Source: Gordonibacter sp. An230 (GTDB lineage: Bacteria > Actinomycetota > Coriobacteriia > Coriobacteriales > Eggerthellaceae). Taken from it: a stretch of DNA of 64,000 nucleotides. Positions 1 through 7,868 of the stretch are shown piece by piece. Below the pieces are notes generated by a model that was given only the letters and a program-made list of their open reading frames with translations, was not told where the DNA came from and did no database searches. The translations under genes and the position numbers were made by a program. How positions within the stretch are numbered: position 1 is the first letter of the stretch; the number at the start of each line of letters is the position of its first letter. The stretch spans positions 1-64,000 of the forward strand of contig NZ_NFJP01000019.1 of NCBI RefSeq assembly GCF_002159915.1, written 5' to 3'.

Positions 1-296
1 CCCCTTTTTTTTGCTATGCTATTCCCCGTGCGAAGGTTGCCCGTGCGACGGAAATGATAATATCCGCTCTCACCTTTGTCGAGCGATGACATCCTGTTTT
101 TCTAACGCGACGAGGGACGATGCCGAAAAATCATACGCAGAGTATGATGGGTTGCGCTTCTCCGCGAAACGGGAGCTGGGAGTGGGAGGTGCGGGACGGT
201 GCACAGGGTGCGATACCCGCGCAAGGGACGGTGCGGAGTGCGAAGGAAGGGGGAGGATCCGGCTGGTCGTCCGGCCCCTCCCCCTCCTGCGGTGGG
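1..296. other. Left-edge spacer
   Basis: No convincing gene. It opens with a T run (5-13) and holds a perfect 7-bp dyad, ATCATAC-5-GTATGAT, at 130-148. The right part is a GC-rich hairpin listed separately. Open frames crossing it are low-complexity and have no ribosome binding site that I can see. Confidence 0.5.
245..287 (-). terminator. Hairpin terminator after the secreted-protein gene
   Basis: A G-rich arm (245-262) pairs with a C-rich arm (271-287) through GGGGAGG..CCGG against CCGG..CCTCCCC. It lies 10 bases past the stop of the minus-strand gene. There is no clear U tract, so termination is inferred from stem strength and position. Confidence 0.5.
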
Positions 297-758
297 CTAC
301 GCCACCGTGATAACCACGTTGTCCCAGCGCTCGAGGGCGGTATCTTCGCCTTCTGTGCCCGCGCCGTCGTACGTGGTCTGTGTGCCCGGTGCTTGGCTTG
401 CTGCTTTGTACACCGTGCACGTGTACTGCTTGTCGGACAGGTCGTCCGCCAAGCTGGTGGCGCTGTGATCGCGGATGGCCTCCAGCCCGTTTTTGCTCTC
501 GCTGGAAACCACGGCCTCCTTCAGGCAATCGCTGACGGTGCTGCCCTCCGGAACCATGATGACCCCGGTCTTCACGCCTCCGTTCGATGCGGTCTCGTCC
601 AGCGTGCACACGATCTCGATCACGCCTTTGCCCTCTGTCGCCACAAGCTCGTCATTGTGGACGTAGTAGAAGCCGTAGGCGGGAGCCGAAACCAGCGAGC
701 ATGCGCCCACGAGGGCCGCTGCGGCAAGGATCCTCTTGCCGCGATTTGCGTTGGCCAT
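297..758 (-). CDS. Small secreted protein of unknown function
   Basis: A 153-residue protein with a clear Sec signal peptide: basic start (MANANRGKR), hydrophobic core, and an AxA-type cleavage region near SAPAYG at about residues 24-29. The mature part is acidic and globular. The segment VMVPEGSTVSDCLKEAV-like at about 65-82 recalls the ubiquitin-like fold of DUF4430-type surface domains, but this is a loose resemblance. There is no sortase motif and no lipobox. AAAGGAGCTCTT directly upstream supports the ATG at 758. It stands alone, convergent with nothing, and is followed by a hairpin terminator. The function is not recognised. Confidence 0.75.
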   Translation of the reverse strand: MANANRGKRILAAAALVGACSLVSAPAYGFYYVHNDELVATEGKGVIEIVCTLDETASNGGVKTGVIMVPEGSTVSDCLKEAVVSSESKNGLEAIRDHSATSLADDLSDKQYTCTVYKAASQAPGTQTTYDGAGTEGEDTALERWDNVVITVA

Positions 759-1123
759 AAGAGCTCCTTTCTGTAGGAAGCCCCGCTTTTCGCAACGCGC
801 TTTGGATTATAGGGTGTCGCTTTTGCGTCGGTCAAGCGCGCCCAGTTGAGGGTGATTCGGCGTTTTCGCATGTCAAAGCGGGGTGCGTATGATATCTACT
901 TCATTTTCAGCCTTGCAGGATGATGCCTGCGAACGTGCGGTTCCTATAATCGACGGCAGGTTCGCGCGGCGGGGCTACCCTCCCCTCCCTGCCCGCCGCG
1001 CGAGCGAATCCGAATGTTTGGGAGAAGGTCGAGAGGAGAGGGGCGCGCGTGCGACTCGACGTCAACGGCGTGTGATCGGGGCGCGAGGCGCGACGCAACG
1101 TCGACGTGCGGTGAGGAGGCAGG
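759..1123. other. Spacer with a candidate -10 box
   Basis: 365 bases between divergent genes. A perfect TATAAT sits at 945-950 on the plus strand, about 174 bases before the next gene, but I see no good -35 at the usual distance. A GGTGAGGAGGCAGG-type ribosome binding site lies just before 1124. Nothing else is recognisable. Confidence 0.35.
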
Positions 1124-1933
1124 ATGACGAGCGATGCGAATGGGCTTTGGGGCGGTTTCGACGAGGAGTTCGACCCCTTGGCCGTGGATGACGAGGTCAT
1201 CGACCAGGAAGCTATGGACGACGACAACCCGCTTGACACGGTGGACTACCCCACCATGCGCAACATGCCTAGCGAGATGCGTCGCGAAAGCGTCTACACT
1301 CCCGAGCGCATGGGCGGGGCCGAGCAAGCGATCCGCTCGCTTCTCGATCGCAATCCGGGGCGGCGTACGGTGCTGCTGTCGATTGTCGGATGGTGCGCTG
1401 ACGGGTGCCCCACCAGCGAGCTGACGCGTCGTGTAGATGAAGCGCAACGCGACAACCGCTCGGTGTACGCGCCCACCACGCTGTGCCGCATGCTCGAGCG
1501 CGCCGGGGCCCTTGAGCTTGAGATGCCCGAGGTGGCCGACGCGTGCGAAGATGCGGCCGAAGGCGTTGAGTACCTCGAGATCAAAGAGCGCGTCGATCCG
1601 GTGTGGCGCGCGAGCGCTGCGGGGCTGGCCGTGCGCGAATCGCTGACGCAGGGCGCGGCGTTTCGCGAGCTGGTGCTGGGGCGCGATGCGAAGTACGCGG
1701 AGGTGTACCGCGCGGTGATGGAGGCTGTTGGCGCGGAGCCGCGTTCGAAAGCCTACATTGACGCATTGGTGGACACGTTTCCCATCGTGAAGAGCCCGCG
1801 ACGGTTCGGCGGGCACTTCATCGACTTGCTGGAACGCACCGATGCGATCGCATGGAAGGATCGCGCCTGGCGGTTGACCGATCTGGGCCGTTCGATGCTG
1901 CCCGTCATCCAGGCGATGGGGAAGGAGGACTGA
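1124..1933 (+). CDS. Winged-helix-like protein of unknown function, co-operonic with TorD
   Basis: 269 residues, soluble and strongly acidic over the first 50 residues. The middle (about 65-135) and the C-terminus (about 235-265, ending in a WRLTDLGRSMLPVI-like segment) have the alternating helix and wing look of winged-helix proteins. No enzyme motif is visible. The stop is only 2 bases before the next start, so the two genes are almost certainly co-transcribed. A GAGGAGGCAGG site precedes the ATG. Because the partner is a molybdoenzyme chaperone, a role in assembly or regulation of such enzymes is a context guess. I do not recognise the family. Confidence 0.75.
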   Translation: MTSDANGLWGGFDEEFDPLAVDDEVIDQEAMDDDNPLDTVDYPTMRNMPSEMRRESVYTPERMGGAEQAIRSLLDRNPGRRTVLLSIVGWCADGCPTSELTRRVDEAQRDNRSVYAPTTLCRMLERAGALELEMPEVADACEDAAEGVEYLEIKERVDPVWRASAAGLAVRESLTQGAAFRELVLGRDAKYAEVYRAVMEAVGAEPRSKAYIDALVDTFPIVKSPRRFGGHFIDLLERTDAIAWKDRAWRLTDLGRSMLPVIQAMGKED

Positions 1934-1935
1934 CC

Positions 1936-2700
1936 ATGGCCGAGAAGGCGCAGACGGAGCTGCGGGAAGCGCAGATGGCGCAGGAAGCGCGGACGCAGAG
2001 CGTGCGGGAAGCGCGCGGCGTGAGCGACGGCCCGGGTGAAGAGGCTGCAGTGGACCTGGCTGAGCTGATGGACTTGCGCGCGCACACCTATGGGATGCTC
2101 GCGCGGCTCTACCGCAAGGAGGTGGACAATGAGGTGCTCGGCGAGCTTCAATCTATGCGGTTTCCCACTGCGACGGGCAATGCCAAGGTGGACGAAGGCT
2201 ACCATCTGCTGTACGACTATCTGCGATCCGCTTGGGACGACAGCATCACCGAATTGGCTGTCGACTACGTGCGCACGTTCATCGGCCACGGCGTGAACGG
2301 ATACTCGGCGGCGTATCCGTACGAAAGCGTGTACACCTCCGAACGGCGTCTGATGATGCAGGAAGCGCGCGCCGAAGTGCTCAAGACGCTGCGGGAGAAC
2401 AACCTCAAACGCGGAAGCTGGAGCGAGGGCGAAGATCATGTCGCGTTGGAGCTTGAGTTCATGCAGCGCATGTCCATGCGCACCGCTGCGGCTCTGCGCG
2501 ATGGCGACGAGGAGGGGGCGGCCGCGCACGTGCTCACCCAGCTCGCGTTCGTGCGGGACCATCTGCTGAATTGGCTGCCCATGCTGACCGGCGACATGCG
2601 CATGTTCTCGCGCACGACGTTCTATCAGGGGCTCGCGCAGCTGACGATGGGGTATGTAGAGGAGGACGAGGCGGTTCTGTCCGAGTTGCTGGACGGATAG
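1936..2700 (+). CDS. TorD/DmsD-family molybdoenzyme chaperone
   Basis: About 254 residues and all-helical. It resembles the TorD/DmsD/NarJ family, which binds the Tat leader of a molybdoenzyme and guards cofactor insertion before export. Visible family features are an RxHTYGMLARLYRKE-like first helix (about residue 47), the DYVRTFIGHG segment followed by YPYESVYTSERRLM (about 117-140), and an LPMLTGDMR-like C-terminal region. An upstream in-frame ATG at 1852 lies inside the previous gene; 1936 is preferred because GGAGG precedes it by 7 bases. The likely client is the Mo enzyme at 7869-11633, although the helicase pair lies between them on the other strand. Confidence 0.85.
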   Translation: MAEKAQTELREAQMAQEARTQSVREARGVSDGPGEEAAVDLAELMDLRAHTYGMLARLYRKEVDNEVLGELQSMRFPTATGNAKVDEGYHLLYDYLRSAWDDSITELAVDYVRTFIGHGVNGYSAAYPYESVYTSERRLMMQEARAEVLKTLRENNLKRGSWSEGEDHVALELEFMQRMSMRTAAALRDGDEEGAAAHVLTQLAFVRDHLLNWLPMLTGDMRMFSRTTFYQGLAQLTMGYVEEDEAVLSELLDG

Positions 2701-2867
2701 GGCTCGCTTCGCGCGCGTCTGCCGCATGTGCGCGGCGAGTTGCACGGGCGCGCCCGAACGGCCGGGGTTGTCGCTGGCGGTTCGGCAGAGTGAATGGGGC
2801 GGGAACCGCCACGGCGTGCTGCCGTCAAGAGCTGCCAATGGCGGTTTGGCATGAAAAAGAAAAAGAA

Positions 2868-3022
2868 GTGGCACAGATCGCGTTTTGTGCATAGATTCTC
2901 GTCCGTTTTCGCGGTCGAAAGCGCCCCTTCTTCGCTCTGTTTCCAGCAAAGCGCCTGATCGCGATTTTCGGAGCGGTTCCGAAACCCTTCCGACCCATGC
3001 ACAAGATGCAATCTGTGCCACT
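2868..3022. repeat. Long imperfect inverted repeat, element 1
   Basis: The 25-base arms 2868-2892 and 2998-3022 match at 22 of 25 positions when one is reverse-complemented (outer end GTGGCACAGAT). They enclose 105 bases that include GCGCCTGATC, also present in element 2. No transposase or clear target duplication was seen. As RNA it would form one long hairpin. Confidence 0.75.
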
Positions 3023-3717
3023 TTGGGTGGCTTCCGGTGTCAAGCCGCGGTTGGCCCGGGACTGGCGACGCGAATTCGTAGTCGCTTCAGCAGAAGAGGG
3101 GTGGGCAATTCTCCAGACTTATGCGGGAGAAAGCGCGTGACGCTGCCGCGATGGGCAAAGGGGCAAAATCTAGCAGGCCGATCGGCAGATTTGCGGGTGC
3201 GCCATTCTCTCTGCATGTCGGGTGATGGCGCGCGCATAACGCGTATGAGTTTAAATGGCGGTACATTATCGGTCGACACATGCAGGGCAAAGCATTTGCG
3301 TTTGAAGGCAGGCGAATGGGAGGGGCGTCGGGGCGGGTTGGGTCGATGCCGAGCTTCATCATGGCCAGGAAACGCACTTGTTCGAAACGGGTTCTGCGCA
3401 GTCGTATCTGCGGGGTGTCGATCTTTATTCCGGCAGCTATGGGGAAGAGGGTCGCAGAGTTCGATTCTATGATCGGCATACGTCCGGCTCGGGCAAAAAC
3501 TCTCGGGACGTCGAGGACGAAGGTGTTCGAGAGAGCGTTCGCTGCTTCGTTGGAAAGGTTGTCCATGATTGGCTGCCGCGTGGACGGGGGGGGGGCCGAT
3601 TGCGGTTTGCTTTTGCGCGTTCGCTGCTGCCTTTCGGGGCTTGGATGGCTCGAAGCGAGTTCGTGAAGCTGCTCGATAGAGACGCAAGCTCGTGCATCGG
3701 GGCTTTCGCAGAGGAGC

Positions 3718-3748
3718 GCACGGCCCCGCGCAACGCGCGGAGCCGTGC
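3718..3748 (-). terminator. Strong hairpin terminator after the helicase gene
   Basis: GCACGGC-C-CCGCGC, loop AAC, GCGCGG-A-GCCGTGC: two perfect stem blocks with one opposed mismatch, ending 9 bases from the minus-strand helicase stop. No U tract follows. Confidence 0.65.
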
Positions 3749-3757
3749 TGCGGGGCA

Positions 3758-5842
3758 TCAGTTCAGACCGCGTTCGGACAGCAGGCTCTGGCCGCCGGTG
3801 GTGGCGGGCGCGGCGTTGCCTGCCTCGGCCAGCAAGCTCGAGGGGCGCACGACCGCGATGCGCTCGCCGTTCTCGGACCGCACGCGGGTCACCTGCATCT
3901 TCGATCGTTCTGCAAGTTCGAGTGAGGCTTTGCTGAAAAACGAGATCGCAAGGTGGTCACGCGCTTTCGAAACGGCGTTGGCGAAGCGTTTGCGCTCGCG
4001 GTTCATCGTGCGCTCGCGCGCGTCCTTTGTGCTGACCACTTCGAAGGCGTCGCGGCAGGGGATGAGGCCGTCCACCGTCGCCAGGGCGAACACGCGGTCG
4101 TATTCGGTGCCGCACAGGGCGTCGTATGTGGCCACGTGGAGGACGCGCTCGCTTTCGGGCCAAGTGGGTTCGGTCACGCTTGCGCGTGCTAGGCGGTGAA
4201 GGGCGGCCGCATCCTCGTCGCCGACGAGCGCGGCGGATACGTCCTCGAATTCGGGTAGGTCGGTCGCGCCGATTGCCCGCATGAGCGCGAATCCGCGCCG
4301 CGCGGCGTTCTTCGCGATGAAGTCCTGCCCTTCGCGCCAGCGCTGCGTCAGAATGCTCGCGCGAGGAAACGGCTCGTTGCGTGCGCCGTCGCTTGCGGGC
4401 GCGGCGCAGGTGGCGTACGTGGACGCGCCTGCACCGCTCGCATTGCCTGCGGATACGGTGCGGCTTGCGGTGTCATCCGCATGCCCGTTCGCAGCGTCGC
4501 CTTCTGCCGCAGCCGCCATTTGGGCAAGCGCCTCGTAGAGCGAGACGCCCTGGGCGTCCGCTAAGGCCGCAAGGTTCGCCCAGGCGTCGCTATTGGTGAG
4601 GTGGTTGTCGAAGCCGCACCAGCTGCGCCAAGCGGTCAGGTCGTGCGGGTTGGCCAGCAGGGAAAGCTTCGTGTACGCCACAAGCGCCCGCGCCCGCGCG
4701 CTGTCGCGCGGATCGCCGCCGATGGCGGTGAGCGCTCCGGCGGTCGACACTTCGAAGCCGCGCGTGCGCAGCAAGCGGGCGACCAGCGCCGCCCAGCGCT
4801 TGTCGGGCACGAGTACGCAGGTGCGGCTTTCTTTCGGGTTGCCATCAGTGCTCGAGAGCGAGCGGAGGTACGCGGTCAGGCCGTTCAATTCGTCTTCAGG
4901 CGAGTTCCATTTCACTGCCTCAAGCTCGTTTTCCCGAGTGGGCATGTGCGCGTGATTGGCCTTGAACATCGGGTCCATGTCGCCTTGGTCGCATAGCGCG
5001 TCGATGAACGCCGTGATGGCGGGACGCGCGAACGCCCCTTCCAAGATGAAGGTGCGCACGTTTCGACGCACGGTGTCGAACTGGGAGAACCCGCGGGGGT
5101 TGGGGTGATCGGAGGCTGCGGTGATCGTCTGGTTGGGGTTGCCCGCCACGATGAGCTGCGCGCCCGCTAGCAGGCACAAGCAGGTTTGCTGGGCGCGGCT
5201 GAGGTTTTGGAAGTCGTCGCACAGCACATAATCGTACGATGCCCGCGCTGTTGCGCCGACCTCGCTTTTCAGGAAATCCGCCGCGAGCGCGGGAGCTTCG
5301 TGGCGCACCATGGCGCCGCGCGAGACGAGCGTGCGGACGAGGTGGTCGAGAACGGCCTGCTCTTCGCCGGTTACGCACCATTCGCTTCGGGGTTGGAGGT
5401 CTTCCATCTGCTGGTAAAGGTGTTCCAACATGCGGCGCAGCTTGCGCAGGGGCATCCCGAGCGTCTTCATGTCCTCCACGAGGAAGCCGTATTCGGCAGC
5501 GGTCAGCACGCGCGGTACGCGGTCGGTTGCCGCGCGTGCCGCGGGGGTGTCAAGTACGTGCGCGCATATGCCGAGCGGCGTGCGCACGGCCACGCAGGCT
5601 GCCTTTTGCGCGTGTCGTTCTCCCGCAAGCGCCGTTAGGCGGCGGCGAAACGCCTGCGCTGCGAAGCCGCTTGTCGTCTCAACCAGGATTGAAGCCGGAT
5701 CTGCCCCATCGCTTATCAGGTGGGCCGCGCGCCGCGCCAGCGCCTCGGTCTTGCCGCTGCGGGCCGGCCCTTGCACCTTTGCGATGCGCCCGTCGAAGGA
5801 TGCGATGTCGTCCAGGCTGCTCATGCTGCACGTGCTGCTCAT
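3758..5842 (-). CDS. UvrD/Rep-like superfamily 1 helicase
   Basis: About 694 residues. Walker A GPARSGKT is at 25-32, a Walker B-type LCDDFQ at about 207-212 (DExQ-like), and a GNPNQT motif III-like block at about 234-239. An arginine-containing motif VI-like segment (NAVSKARDHLAISFF) is near 625. These are the marks of an ATP-dependent 3'-5' DNA translocase. It is close in length to UvrD/PcrA, and I see no obvious nuclease domain. The frame extends to 5959, but the ATG at 5842 is favoured: AAGGGAGG precedes it, and it overlaps the upstream stop as ATGA, so translation is probably coupled to the 398-residue partner. The biological role (repair, recombination or defence) is not readable. Confidence 0.85.
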   Translation of the reverse strand: MSSTCSMSSLDDIASFDGRIAKVQGPARSGKTEALARRAAHLISDGADPASILVETTSGFAAQAFRRRLTALAGERHAQKAACVAVRTPLGICAHVLDTPAARAATDRVPRVLTAAEYGFLVEDMKTLGMPLRKLRRMLEHLYQQMEDLQPRSEWCVTGEEQAVLDHLVRTLVSRGAMVRHEAPALAADFLKSEVGATARASYDYVLCDDFQNLSRAQQTCLCLLAGAQLIVAGNPNQTITAASDHPNPRGFSQFDTVRRNVRTFILEGAFARPAITAFIDALCDQGDMDPMFKANHAHMPTRENELEAVKWNSPEDELNGLTAYLRSLSSTDGNPKESRTCVLVPDKRWAALVARLLRTRGFEVSTAGALTAIGGDPRDSARARALVAYTKLSLLANPHDLTAWRSWCGFDNHLTNSDAWANLAALADAQGVSLYEALAQMAAAAEGDAANGHADDTASRTVSAGNASGAGASTYATCAAPASDGARNEPFPRASILTQRWREGQDFIAKNAARRGFALMRAIGATDLPEFEDVSAALVGDEDAAALHRLARASVTEPTWPESERVLHVATYDALCGTEYDRVFALATVDGLIPCRDAFEVVSTKDARERTMNRERKRFANAVSKARDHLAISFFSKASLELAERSKMQVTRVRSENGERIAVVRPSSLLAEAGNAAPATTGGQSLLSERGLN

Positions 5843-7035
5843 GCGTGGGCCTCCCTTTCGGCGTGCGTGCCGCATTTGGCGGTTTCGGCGGGCTCGACGA
5901 ACGTCGCGGTTGCCGAATCGAACAGGCGTGCGCTTCCGTCGGCATATTCGATCTGCCACAAGCGGTAGTCCAGGGCGAAATCGGCCTCTTCCAAAGCGTA
6001 AGGGTCGCCCGTGTCCTTGTCGCTGCTCATCTTGGCCTCGTCGCGCTCCGTTGCCTGCTTGCTGTGATCGTCATGCGTCTGCAAGGTGCGTTCAGCTTCG
6101 TTCGCGGGGGCGCCGGGCTGTTCGCCGTCCAAGGAGGCTGCGCGCGCCGTCAGTTCCGGCGATTCCAAGAACGCGTTCTCGGCCGCGCGTTCGGCGGCTT
6201 CGGCCTCGGCTGCCGCGCGTGCGGCTTCGGCCTGCGCGCGCGCCTTCTCCTCGACCTCGCGTTGCGCTTTGGCTGCCAGCCCGGTCTCACGCTGCCGTTC
6301 GTACTCTCCGGGAGCGGGCATGAGCACACGCTTCACTTCGCTTCCGAGCGCTCCGTTGCCGAACGCTTCGCGCAGTCTGGTGATCGTCTCGCTGGTTGCG
6401 GGGTCGACGGCGCTTGCGCTGTCGCAGCGCAGCATCGCGACGAGTTGGCCGTTCTGAAGGTTGAGTTCGTACCAATCGAACTTTAGCGGGTCGCGGCCTC
6501 CTTCACGCTGGCGGCGGTTGAAGATGCGCATGTTGTTGCCCACCTTGTGCAACTCGTTGCCTATCCAGCGTTCGACGACGTCGTTCCACAGCGCGTTTTC
6601 TTCCTTGTCGTTCGGGTTGAGGTAGCGACGCGTTCCCATCTTAACGAGGAAGCGCGCGATGTTGCCGATGCTGCCGAACTCGCCTGTGCCCGCTGCTGCG
6701 TTTTCGCCGACGGCGCCGGTTGTTGGCTCCGCTTCGCCGATGGCGGTGTTTGCGCTCGTTTGCGCGCTGGCGCTTTCTGTCGCCTGGATGGCGCTGGCGG
6801 TTTCGAGCGCCGCGCTGGCGCTTTCGTCGGCGGTCGCGTCGCCGTCATGTGCGACGACATCCGTTGCCGTATCGGCGTTCGCATGCGCGGCTGTTTGGAT
6901 CTTGGCGGGATGCGTGCGCACGAACGTTTGACAAACGTGGGCGTAGCAGCGGCCGACCTCGAGACGCAACGCTTCGGAGTCAAGGCGCTCGTCGATGTCG
7001 AGCACGAGTGTGAGGGATGGATGTGGTAGTGCCAT
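5839..7035 (-). CDS. Coiled-coil protein coupled to the helicase, function unknown
   Basis: 398 residues. An N-terminal domain of about 45 residues is followed by an Ala/Thr/Asp-rich low-complexity stretch (about 50-125), then a well-ordered block (about 130-250, with RYLNPNDKEEN and FDWYELNLQNGQ) and an Ala/Glu/Arg coiled coil (about 265-310). The C-terminal domain is acidic (YRLWQIEYADGSARLF). No catalytic motif is recognised. AAAGGAGGAGG precedes the ATG, and the 3' end overlaps the helicase start by 4 bases, so the two proteins are probably made in balance and may form a complex. That inference rests on gene arrangement only. Confidence 0.75.
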   Translation of the reverse strand: MALPHPSLTLVLDIDERLDSEALRLEVGRCYAHVCQTFVRTHPAKIQTAAHANADTATDVVAHDGDATADESASAALETASAIQATESASAQTSANTAIGEAEPTTGAVGENAAAGTGEFGSIGNIARFLVKMGTRRYLNPNDKEENALWNDVVERWIGNELHKVGNNMRIFNRRQREGGRDPLKFDWYELNLQNGQLVAMLRCDSASAVDPATSETITRLREAFGNGALGSEVKRVLMPAPGEYERQRETGLAAKAQREVEEKARAQAEAARAAAEAEAAERAAENAFLESPELTARAASLDGEQPGAPANEAERTLQTHDDHSKQATERDEAKMSSDKDTGDPYALEEADFALDYRLWQIEYADGSARLFDSATATFVEPAETAKCGTHAEREAHA

Positions 7036-7073
7036 GGTGCCTCCTCCTTTATATGATCTATCCGATCATGAAA

Positions 7074-7089
7074 TGTTTCATGTGAAACA
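7074..7089. other. parS-like ParB site
   Basis: TGTTTCATGTGAAACA matches the widely conserved parS consensus TGTTTCACGTGAAACA at 15 of 16 positions. It lies just upstream of the coiled-coil gene. ParB nucleates on such sites for chromosome segregation. Confidence 0.7.
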
Positions 7090-7189
7090 TTTCGAACGTT
7101 GGGGTGCCAAACGGCGACGAGCGGGTGGGGCGCGCCGCTCGGCGACCGCGCGGCGCGCGTCCATCAGCCTCGCGCCTGCGCGCCCGCCG

Positions 7190-7470
7190 ATCCGATCATG
7201 CTGGCCCGCGGCTCGCGCACCTGCCGGCTCGCGATCCGCGCGCCCGCTGATCTGCGACCCGCGGGTCCGCCGACTCGCGGGCCGCGGTTCTCGCCCGCGC
7301 TGATCCACGACCCGCGGTTCGCGCCCTCGTTGGCCCGCGACCCGCGGCTCGCGCGCCCGCTCGCCCGCTGGCCCGCGACCCGTGGTCCGCGCGCCCGCTG
7401 GCCCGTGCCCACGCCCGCTGGCCCGACCCCGCTGGCTCGACCCCGCTGACCCGCGACCCGCGTTCTCCGC
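7190..7470. repeat. Degenerate GC-rich minisatellite
   Basis: Built from variants of CCCGCGACCCGCGG and CGCGCCCGCTGGCCCG, for example at about 7252, 7305, 7336, 7370 and 7448. Units vary in length, so this is a decayed tandem array rather than a clean one. Long open frames across it encode Arg/Gly/Pro/Ala-rich strings and are not accepted as genes. Confidence 0.65.
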
Positions 7471-7868
7471 GACGCGTGTCCGAACCAATAGAGTGCGCCC
7501 GCGTCGCGACCCTCTCGTGTTCGCGCCGCGCGCCTCGCTGCGGCCGTCACGCCTCTCGCGCCCGCGAGCCCGCGCCGCGGCCCTCTCGCGCCCGCCTCAG
7601 GCAAGGCTGCAAGCTCCGCGCCCGGCTTCGTCATCCTCAGTATAGGCGCGCCTTCCCTTGCGAAATAATCCGCTGGGGATGATATGCGCTAGCCGAAGCA
7701 TCCACCCCTTATGATTTGGGGTTTTTCGCCCTCTCTACAATACGGGAACAGGTGGGTCGCCTCCCGTTTTGTCCAAATGACGTTCGCCGTCAGCTGCGCG
7801 GCGCGCAACGGCGAGGCGGCCCTCAGGCAAGCCGAAGGAATCGAGAGGAAGAAAGAGAGGAGGGGCAT

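Larger units (their letters stand above)
2701..3757. other. 1.06-kb gene-free spacer with inverted repeats
   Basis: No frame looks coding. The spacer holds a hairpin (GGCGGTTC 2776-2783 with GAACCGCC 2803-2810), the long inverted repeat at 2868-3022, and at 2834-2849 the word GCCAATGGCGGTTTGG, which recurs in similar form near repeats at about 18,128 and, inverted, at 25,191. A stretch around 3048-3095 loosely resembles the direct repeats near 25.3 kb. Confidence 0.5.
7036..7868. other. Spacer with parS-like site and GC-rich repeats
   Basis: 833 bases between divergent operons. In order it holds a parS-like palindrome, about 280 bases of degenerate GC-rich repeats, and a more AT-rich promoter-like zone. 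TACAAT at 7736-7741 is a possible -10 for the molybdoenzyme operon, with no convincing -35. Frames continue open through the repeats on both strands only because they lack T and A. Confidence 0.5.

Noticed and set aside
7164-7634. Minus-strand 156-codon open frame across the GC-rich repeats
   Set aside because: Arg/Gly/Ala-rich repeat translation with no ribosome binding site; the frame is open only because the DNA lacks A and T. Other frames through the same DNA are equally open.
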